Below, one piece after another: positions 46,865-52,511 of a stretch of DNA of 52,511 nt. The translations under genes were made by a program, and so were the position numbers. Below the pieces are notes generated by a model. It saw only the letters and a list, made by a program, of their open reading frames with translations. It was not told the DNA's origin and did no database searches. Numbering within the stretch: the first letter of the stretch is position 1; each line of letters begins with the position of its first letter. Source of the DNA: Holophagaceae bacterium (lineage in GTDB: Bacteria > Acidobacteriota > Holophagae > Holophagales > Holophagaceae); assembly GCA_025363715.1 (NCBI GenBank), contig JANYLR010000030.1, forward strand, positions 1 to 52,511. Direction: 5' to 3'.

Positions 46865-48408
46865 ACAACCGCAATATCCTCTACTTCATCGCCGGCAGCC
46901 TCATCCTGCTGGGCGGCCAGTTCTGGCTGTCCTCCCGGTACGCCAAGCCCGCCCCGAAGGTCGAGGCCCAGCCAAGCGCTCCCGTGGCCTCGCGGCCCGC
47001 GGAGGCCGTGGCCCCAGTGATCAAGCCCTCGACCCCCGAGGCCAAGACCGCTGACGAGATGAAGGGCGCTGATCCCGCCTTGCGGCATACCCTCACCTCG
47101 GAAGAGCTCACCCTCACCTGGCAGGTGGCCACCGGGGCCCTCAAGCAGGCGCTGTGGCGGGCGGATGGAACCACTTTCTTCCCGGCCACCTTCGCCGGGC
47201 TCGGCGCGCTCAAGGGGGCGGGCTTCGAGACTGTACGCGAAGAACGCAGGGATGCCGGAACCGCGGTGATTTTTGAGAACGCCGCGGGCGACCGGCTCAG
47301 TTACCTGGTGCCCACCAAGGGCCACAGCCTGAAGGTGGAGGGCTCCTCTCCCCGCAACGCGGTCCTGCACCTCATTTCCAACCCCAGCACCGAAGAGCCC
47401 GTCAAGGGTCTGGGTCGGGTGTTCACCCTGACCGACAAGGCGGTCGAAGCGGTGACTTGGTCCGAAATGCTGCAGGACCCCTTCTTCAGCTTCCTGGGTG
47501 CTAAGCGCAAGGTGCTGCCCCCCGCCGCCGAGCGTCTGGGACTGGATGCGGGCGTGGACAAGGACGCGAAGGCCCAAAGCAATCACTATTTCGCCGCCCT
47601 CTGGAAGCTGCCCCGCCCGGCGGGCCGGGATGCCGCGGGCTACGAACTGCTGCCCCAGAACGGTCGCGTGGAAGCCGCTCTGTACCTGGGCCCCAAGCGG
47701 GCCGAACCCCTTCTCGCCTTCGAAAAGCCCTTCACCCAGGTCATTGACTACGGCTTCTTCGGCGCCGTATCCCACCTGCTCTTCTGGATGCTGAAGAAGA
47801 TCCATGGCGTGGTGGGGAACTGGGGCTGGGCCATCGTGATCTTCACGGTGATCATCCGCGTGGCCACCTGGACCCTGAACACCAAACAGACCATCTCCAT
47901 GCTCCGCATGAAGGACTTCGAGCCACACCAGAAGGCCCTCCAGGCCAAGTACGAAAAGTTCGGCGGGGACATGACCAAGAAGGCCGAGATGCAGAAGGAG
48001 TTGATGGCCCTTTACAAGAAAAACGGCCACAACCCCATGGGTGGCTGTCTCCCCATGTTGCTGCAAATGCCGATCTTCCTGGCCCTGTGGTCGATGTTGA
48101 ATAATGTCTTCGAGCTCCGCCACGCGCCCTTTTTTGGCTGGATCACCGACCTGTCGGCCCGGGATCCCTACTTCATCTACCCGGTGCTCATGGGCGCCTC
48201 CATGTTCGCCCAGCAGTACATCACTCCCGCCGTGGGTGACCCCGCCCAGCGCAAGATGATGCTGGTGCTGATGCCCGCCATGATGACCTTCATGTTCGCG
48301 CAGAGCCCCGCTGGGCTTACCATCTACTATTTCCTCTTCAACATGATCGGCCTGGCCCAGACTTGGTGGATCATGCGTTCCTACGAGCCCCAGCCCATCA
48401 CGTTGTAG
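46861..48408 (+). CDS. yidC: Membrane protein insertase YidC
   Basis: 515 residues. N-terminal anchor NILYFIAGSLILLGGQFWL, large periplasmic domain to about residue 290, then the conserved insertase core: GVVGNWGWAIVIFTVIIRV, a KMKDFEP-like loop read as RMKDFEPHQKALQAKYEKF, NPMGGCLPMLLQMPIFLALW, and late helices ending in MFAQSPAGLTIYYFLFNMIG. The positively charged core arginine is kept in IIRVATW. It folds and inserts membrane proteins alone or with SecYEG. It overlaps rnpA by four bases. Confidence 0.95.
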   Translation: MNNRNILYFIAGSLILLGGQFWLSSRYAKPAPKVEAQPSAPVASRPAEAVAPVIKPSTPEAKTADEMKGADPALRHTLTSEELTLTWQVATGALKQALWRADGTTFFPATFAGLGALKGAGFETVREERRDAGTAVIFENAAGDRLSYLVPTKGHSLKVEGSSPRNAVLHLISNPSTEEPVKGLGRVFTLTDKAVEAVTWSEMLQDPFFSFLGAKRKVLPPAAERLGLDAGVDKDAKAQSNHYFAALWKLPRPAGRDAAGYELLPQNGRVEAALYLGPKRAEPLLAFEKPFTQVIDYGFFGAVSHLLFWMLKKIHGVVGNWGWAIVIFTVIIRVATWTLNTKQTISMLRMKDFEPHQKALQAKYEKFGGDMTKKAEMQKELMALYKKNGHNPMGGCLPMLLQMPIFLALWSMLNNVFELRHAPFFGWITDLSARDPYFIYPVLMGASMFAQQYITPAVGDPAQRKMMLVLMPAMMTFMFAQSPAGLTIYYFLFNMIGLAQTWWIMRSYEPQPITL

Positions 48409-48418
48409 GAGTCCCGTC

Positions 48419-48883
48419 ATGCGGAAAGCCGGTGTCAGCCTGGAGTCCGTCCCCGAGCTCATCACCCGCTGGGGAGGGCACCTGGGCCTGGCGCTGGAGG
48501 CCCGCTCCGCGCCCTCCGGCGACGAAGAGGCTTTTCCAAATCGCCTGGCCATCGCGGGTCCAGACGCACCCCTGCTGGCCGCGAACCGAGGTGCCGCCCT
48601 GGACGCCCTGCAGTTCCTGGTTCACGAGGCCCAGGGAGAACGTGAGGACCAGAAGCTGGCCTACCTGGACGTGAAGGGCGCCCGGCTCTTCCGCATGCAG
48701 GAAGTCATGGCCATGGGCCAGTTCGCCGCCCAGAAGGCCCGGGAGTTGGGCAGCCACACCCTCGGCGCCCTTAGTGCCCGCGAGCGCCGCTGGGTGCACC
48801 TGGTGGTCAGCCGCGAAGCCGGGCTCGGCACCGAAAGCGAAGGCACGGGTACCTTCAAGCCGGTCAAGGTTTTCCGGAAGTAG
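48419..48883 (+). CDS. jag: R3H-domain RNA-binding protein, Jag/KhpB-like
   Basis: 154 residues, with AGGAG before the ATG. The C-terminal R3H motif is LSARERRWVHLVVSREAGLG followed by TESEG; the expected R-x3-H is Arg-Arg-Trp-Val-His. The Jag-N domain is missing, so the protein is shorter than Firmicute Jag. It sits between yidC and mnmE as in many genomes. Probably binds RNA or helps YidC-related functions. Confidence 0.85.
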   Translation: MRKAGVSLESVPELITRWGGHLGLALEARSAPSGDEEAFPNRLAIAGPDAPLLAANRGAALDALQFLVHEAQGEREDQKLAYLDVKGARLFRMQEVMAMGQFAAQKARELGSHTLGALSARERRWVHLVVSREAGLGTESEGTGTFKPVKVFRK

Positions 48884-48942
48884 GTGGTTCCAGTTAGGGC
48901 CGGGCCAGGCTCCGGGCTGCGCCCGGAGGTAGAAATGCAAGG

Positions 48943-50259
48943 GTGAACCCTTTGTCCACGTTGCCCCAGCCCCCCATCTGCGCTCCAGCGACGCCTTTGC
49001 TTCCGTCGGCCGTGGCCTTGGTGCGCATCTCGGGCCCGGGCTTGGCAGAGGTCTTGGCGCCCCTGGTGCCCCTCCCGCCGCCACGGATGGCGTCCCTCCG
49101 GACTTTATGTTGGGATGGCTTCCACGAAAGGGCCCTGGTGCTCTATTTCCCGGGACCAGCCAGCTACACCGGTGAGGACGTGGTGGAGTTCCAGGTCCAT
49201 GGCAACCCGCTCCTGGTTCGGCGTCTCCTGGGCCACCTGGGCACTCTGGGCGTGCGGCTGGCCGAGCCGGGCGAGTTCACCCGCCGGGCCCTTCTGAACG
49301 GAAAGCAGGGGCTGCTGGAAGCCGAGGCCCTGCGGGACCTGGTGGCTGCGGAGACCGATACTCAGATCCGCCTGGCCCAGTCCCGGGCCGGCGTCGAGCC
49401 AGACTGGATCACCGAGGCCCGGCGGGTCTTGGCCCCCTGGATGGCTCGGGCCGAGGCCGCCGTGGACTACGGGGAAGACGAGGGGATTTTATTGGAATTG
49501 AAGGACTTGAGCGAGGCCATTGGACCCTTGAGTAGAAGGTTCCACGTGGAACAGACCCGGGCCCGAGCGGCCCGGCGCCTTCAGGATGGCATCCGCCTGG
49601 CCCTGGTGGGGCGGCCCAACGCCGGCAAAAGCACCCTCTTCAACGCTCTGGCGGGGGAGGATCGGGCCATTGTTACCGAAGTCCCGGGCACGACCCGGGA
49701 TGTGCTGGAGGTCCGCTGCGAGTGGCGGGGCCTGCCCCTGCGCCTCTTTGACACCGCAGGGCTCCGGAACACCGAGGACCCCGTGGAGCGCCTAGGCGTG
49801 GCGCGGGTCGGCCCCGTTCTGGAGGCGGCGGACCTGGTGCTGCACCTGGTACCCGCAGGCGAGGAGACCTCGGAGCTCTCGGCCGCGACCCTCGCGCCCT
49901 TCCAGGGGAAGGTGCTCGAGGTGAATACCTTCGCGGATCTGAATTCGTCCCCCGGGCTGCCCGTGGCGGCCAACCTCGGCGATCTGGACGCCCTCGAGGG
50001 GGCTCTAATCGAACGGTTACTGGGGGGGCTGGCACCCGAGGCCTGCCTGGGGGCCCTGGCCACGGATCGCCAGATCGAACTGCTGGCGGAACTGGTCCTG
50101 CAACTGGACCTGCTCCTGGGCCTGGAACCTGGCGGCCCCCCCGAATTACCCGCCTCCATCCTCCAGGGCGCCTGGGGACTGCTGGCCCGGCTCACGGGCG
50201 AGGACCGAGCCGACACCGCTCTGGCCGCCCTCTTCAGCGGCTTCTGTCTTGGGAAGTAG
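48943..50259 (+). CDS. mnmE: tRNA modification GTPase MnmE
   Basis: 438 residues, GTG start. The N-terminal folate-binding domain has SAVALVRISGPG and GPASYTGEDVVEFQVHGN; EPGEFTRRALLNGK is conserved. G domain: GRPNAGKSTLFNAL, GTTRDV, DTAGLR; the G4 site reads EVNTFADL instead of the usual NKxD. C-terminal FCLGK carries the catalytic Cys. With MnmG it makes cmnm5U in tRNA. The parS-like 16-mer at 49538-49553 is inside the gene and encodes RFHVEQ. Confidence 0.93.
   Translation: MNPLSTLPQPPICAPATPLLPSAVALVRISGPGLAEVLAPLVPLPPPRMASLRTLCWDGFHERALVLYFPGPASYTGEDVVEFQVHGNPLLVRRLLGHLGTLGVRLAEPGEFTRRALLNGKQGLLEAEALRDLVAAETDTQIRLAQSRAGVEPDWITEARRVLAPWMARAEAAVDYGEDEGILLELKDLSEAIGPLSRRFHVEQTRARAARRLQDGIRLALVGRPNAGKSTLFNALAGEDRAIVTEVPGTTRDVLEVRCEWRGLPLRLFDTAGLRNTEDPVERLGVARVGPVLEAADLVLHLVPAGEETSELSAATLAPFQGKVLEVNTFADLNSSPGLPVAANLGDLDALEGALIERLLGGLAPEACLGALATDRQIELLAELVLQLDLLLGLEPGGPPELPASILQGAWGLLARLTGEDRADTALAALFSGFCLGK
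49538..49553. other. parS-like site inside mnmE
   Basis: Identical to the 16 bases at 40733-40748 (GGTTCCACGTGGAACA). It lies in coding sequence, in the frame encoding FHVE. Two identical sites on either side of dnaA and the candidate origin are typical of parABS placement. Confidence 0.8.
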
Positions 50260-50292
50260 GCCCGGCCAAGTAGACTGGGCGTGGGAGTCGCC

Positions 50293-51753
50293 ATGAAGTC
50301 GGGCTACGAAGCGGTGATCGGTTTGGAGGTGCACGTCCAGCTGAGGACGCGTTCCAAGATGTTCTGTGCCTGCAGAAATAGCACCGGGGCACCGCCCAAT
50401 AGCCACACCTGCCCGGTCTGCCTGGGCCTGCCTGGCGCCCTGCCCACCCTCAACGCCGAAGCCGTGCGGATGGCCCTCTCCCTGGGCCTGGCCCTGGGGG
50501 CGACGATCCAGCCCCAGAGCGCCTTCTACCGGAAGCAGTACTTCTACCCGGACCTGCCCAAGGGCTACCAGATCACCCAGGGACCCGTGGCCATCGTGGA
50601 GGGTGGCCACATGGATATCCCGGGAGAGGCCCGGGTCCGGGGCCTGGAGGGCCCGGTGCGGATCCGGGTGGAACGGGCCCACCTGGAGGAGGATGCGGGC
50701 AAGAGTCATCACGATCTGGACGGGACGGCCAGCCACGTGGATCTGAACCGGGCCGGCGTACCCCTCCTGGAGATCGTGGGGGCTCCTGATCTCCGCAGCG
50801 CCCAGGAGGCCTCCGATTACCTCAAGGCCCTGCACCGGCTGGTGGTGGGCCTGGGCATCTGCGACGGGAATATGGAGGAAGGCAGCTTCCGCTGCGATGC
50901 CAATGTGAGCGTCCGCACCCTGGGTGTAGAAGCCTTCGGCACCCGAGTGGAGGTGAAGAACCTGAATTCCTTCCGGTTCGTGCGTCAGGCCCTGGACCAC
51001 GAGCTCGAGCGGCAGGTGGCCCTGCTCGAAGGGGGGGCGGCCGTGCCCATGGAAACCCGTGGTTGGGACGCCGCCCTCGGGGAGACCCGGGGCCAGCGCA
51101 CCAAGGAAGCGGCCATGGACTACCGCTACTTTCCCGAACCAGACCTGCCTCTCCTTGTTGTCGACCCCACCGAAATTGAGGCCGCCCGAGCGGCCCTGCC
51201 GGAGCTTCCGGACCAGCGGATCCGCCGCTGGCGCGAGGCCTTCCAGCTGGGCCAGGAGGAGGCCCAGACCCTGGCCCAGAGTCCCGCCTTCGCGGCCTAC
51301 TTCGAGCGTGTGGCCAGTCTGAGTGGCTCGGGCCGCGGGGCGGCGGCCTGGATGCTGGGAGAGGTGTGCCGCACCCTCAACGACCGAGGCATCGGCATCG
51401 AAGCCCTGCCCCTGGCGCCCGAGGACCTGGCGGGGCTCGTGCGGCTGGTGGAAGCCCGGACCCTCAGCTTCGGTACCGCCAAGGACCAGCTCTTCCCGGC
51501 CATGCTCGCCGGAGAGGGTGGCGCCGAGGAGCTTATGAAGACCCGGGGCCTGGCCCAGGTCAGCGACCGCGCGGCCATCGAAGGCCTGGTCGCCCAGATC
51601 CTGGAAGCGAATCCCGGACCCGTGGCCCAGATCCAGAGTGGCAAGGAAAGCCTCAAGGGCTTCCTGGTGGGCCAGATCCTTAAGGCTGGCCAGGGTCGGC
51701 TCGATGCGAAGCTCGTGAACGAGGTCCTGGCGGAAGCGCTGGCCAAGGGCTAG
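50293..51753 (+). CDS. gatB: Asp/Glu-tRNA amidotransferase subunit B
   Basis: 486 residues from the ATG at 50293 (MKSGYEAVIGLEVHVQL), preceded by GGGAG. The EVHVQL start, zinc-site CPVCLGLPGALPTLN, FYPDLPKGYQITQ and HLEEDAGKS kinase-type motif are diagnostic; the C-terminal YqeY-like domain ends in LVNEVLAEAL. GatB phosphorylates and positions Glu/Asp on misacylated tRNA for amidation with GatA/GatC. gatA and gatC are not adjacent. It follows mnmE by 33 bases. Confidence 0.95.
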   Translation: MKSGYEAVIGLEVHVQLRTRSKMFCACRNSTGAPPNSHTCPVCLGLPGALPTLNAEAVRMALSLGLALGATIQPQSAFYRKQYFYPDLPKGYQITQGPVAIVEGGHMDIPGEARVRGLEGPVRIRVERAHLEEDAGKSHHDLDGTASHVDLNRAGVPLLEIVGAPDLRSAQEASDYLKALHRLVVGLGICDGNMEEGSFRCDANVSVRTLGVEAFGTRVEVKNLNSFRFVRQALDHELERQVALLEGGAAVPMETRGWDAALGETRGQRTKEAAMDYRYFPEPDLPLLVVDPTEIEAARAALPELPDQRIRRWREAFQLGQEEAQTLAQSPAFAAYFERVASLSGSGRGAAAWMLGEVCRTLNDRGIGIEALPLAPEDLAGLVRLVEARTLSFGTAKDQLFPAMLAGEGGAEELMKTRGLAQVSDRAAIEGLVAQILEANPGPVAQIQSGKESLKGFLVGQILKAGQGRLDAKLVNEVLAEALAKG

Positions 51754-51848
51754 GCGAGGCCCCATCCTGGGCCCATGAGCCCGAAGCAGGAGCAGAGGGC
51801 CACTTTGGCGAAGCCGAAGCCCGCAGGGTGCGGCACAAGAGGTGACGC

Positions 51849-52136
51849 ATGACGAACGAGATCCCCCCCGCCCTCGAGGCCTACCATCCCGGCGTGGTCC
51901 ACGTGTGCCAGCGCTGTGGCAGTTCCGTGGTGGATGCGGTGTTGACCCCCGGGGAACCCTTCCGCTGTGTGGATTGCCGGGGCCTGGTACCTGCCCCCGA
52001 GGACGAACTGACCAGGGTAGCCCTTGAGGATGGGGGAACCTACGACCTTCCCGATGAACGCCCCACGGTCTGGCGGCTTATCGTGATGATTCTCTTCGCC
52101 GTAGTTGCCCTGGCCATCGTCTTCTGGAGGCGCTGA
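51849..52136 (+). CDS. Small zinc-ribbon membrane protein
   Basis: 95 residues. CQRCG and CVDCRG form a zinc ribbon (about residues 20-45), then a C-terminal membrane helix VWRLIVMILFAVVALAIVFW. The DDE-rich middle has no motif. Not recognised; possibly a membrane adaptor. GAGGTG stands before the ATG. Its 3' end is 24 bases from the second 270-bp repeat. Confidence 0.65.
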   Translation: MTNEIPPALEAYHPGVVHVCQRCGSSVVDAVLTPGEPFRCVDCRGLVPAPEDELTRVALEDGGTYDLPDERPTVWRLIVMILFAVVALAIVFWRR

Positions 52137-52160
52137 CCCTATCCTGGGGGTTGGAGCAAG

Positions 52161-52430
52161 AGAGCTCCTAGCGAAGCCCGACGATGCCGCGATGAAGCCA
52201 GGCGGGATGCACCGCAAGGAAGGGCCCGCAGGGCAACGTGGTTCGTTGTTCAAGGGACCTGACGCCGCGGGGCGCCTGCCTGGCTTCATCCCTCCGGGCG
52301 AGGGGCGGCGGGCATTACGATGCCACGTCACGCTCGTCGCGCGTAGTACCTGCTACGCTTTGACTCGCGGTCCTCGCCGCGCTCGCCCGGCACCCCTCGC
52401 GCGGCGCCGTGGGGCTTCGTTAGGAGCTCT
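52161..52430. repeat. 270-bp foldback repeat, copy 2
   Basis: Second copy, gapless to 3408-3677 by eye. Terminal arms AGAGCTCCTA/TAGGAGCTCT and then CGAAGCCC/GGGGCTTCG face each other. Paired changes relative to copy 1 preserve the outer stem. The inner GATGAAGCCAGGC stem and the GCGTAG/CTACGC hairpin are kept. The right terminus provides AGGAG (52422-52426), 7 bases before the next ATG. Confidence 0.85.
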
Positions 52431-52433
52431 TTT

Positions 52434-52511
52434 ATGCCCAAACCCTGGGGACCCACCACCATCGCCATTCATGCCGGCAGGCGGCACAACCCCACCCGGG
52501 CCGTCGTCACG
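52434..52511 (+). CDS. PLP-dependent trans-sulfuration enzyme, 5' end
   Basis: The first 26 codons: MPKPWGPTTIAIHAGRRHNP then TRAVVT. The T-x-AIHAG-x5 followed by AVV pattern is the start of cystathionine gamma-synthase, methionine gamma-lyase and O-acetylhomoserine sulfhydrylase proteins. The catalytic part is beyond the window, so the exact enzyme cannot be named. The Shine-Dalgarno sequence lies within the repeat that ends 3 bases before the start codon. Confidence 0.7.
   Translation, partial: MPKPWGPTTIAIHAGRRHNPTRAVVT

Noticed and set aside
52190..52331. Short minus-strand frames within the 270-bp repeats
   Set aside because: They occur only because the repeat is GC-rich; arms covary at the nucleotide level, not as codons.

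Overview
The window is GC-rich, densely coded bacterial chromosome with no tRNA, rRNA, CRISPR array or complete insertion sequence that I can see. It contains the replication-origin neighbourhood (rpmH-rnpA-yidC-jag-mnmE on one strand, dnaA-dnaN-gyrB-gyrA on the other). The gene set is Gram-negative: LolA, lipoproteins, a GyrB with the long insert, an eight-gene succinylase-type lysine operon and an LctP-type lactate permease. Together with the base composition this would fit an Acidobacteriota of the Holophaga/Geothrix kind. That placement is inference; no 16S gene is present to confirm it.

Layout. 1-7.8 kb: the 3' end of a biotin-dependent carboxyltransferase gene, two tandem secreted TPR proteins, a CPBP protease, a GNAT enzyme, a 270-bp foldback repeat, a WalJ-like hydrolase, a LolA-like carrier, a zinc-ribbon/FHA protein and a large TPR membrane protein. 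7.8-16.2 kb, minus strand: dapE-like, asd, lysC, dapB, dapA, dapD, a dapC-like aminotransferase and lysA, mostly with stop/start overlaps. They cover the route from aspartate to lysine except DapF. 16.4-19.2 kb: a TetR regulator divergent from a lipoprotein with paired operator palindromes between them, then thiG and a small zinc-ribbon protein. 19.2-22.5 kb: a class V aminotransferase, a cupin and a lactate-permease-family transporter. 22.5-27.3 kb: a long non-coding stretch, YceH, an NTF2-like protein, a barstar/barnase pair (the RNase is a predicted lipoprotein), an MFSD1-like transporter and a zinc-ribbon membrane protein. 27.3-38 kb: a KimA-like potassium importer, a methyltransferase-like protein, lipA, a polyferredoxin, a cysteine-free ASADH-like protein, purB, glyA, a hybrid histidine kinase and a gamma-glutamylcyclotransferase-like protein. 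38-51.8 kb: the origin region, ending in gatB. 51.8-52.5 kb: a small zinc-ribbon membrane protein, the second copy of the 270-bp repeat, and the start of a PLP trans-sulfuration enzyme.

The origin region is well marked. The dnaA-dnaN gap holds a perfect DnaA box, several near-matches and an AT-rich tract. The same 16-base parS-like palindrome occurs in the gyrB-gyrA gap and inside mnmE. recF is missing from its usual place between dnaN and gyrB.

The most unusual item is the 270-bp repeat (3408-3677 and 52161-52430). The two copies are gapless relative to each other with about 34 differences counted by eye. Each folds into a long outer stem enclosing two further stems, and differences in the outer arms between copies are compensated within each copy. 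In the second copy the outer arm also supplies, and could mask, the Shine-Dalgarno sequence of the next gene. A smaller family of covarying hairpins lies around gyrA.
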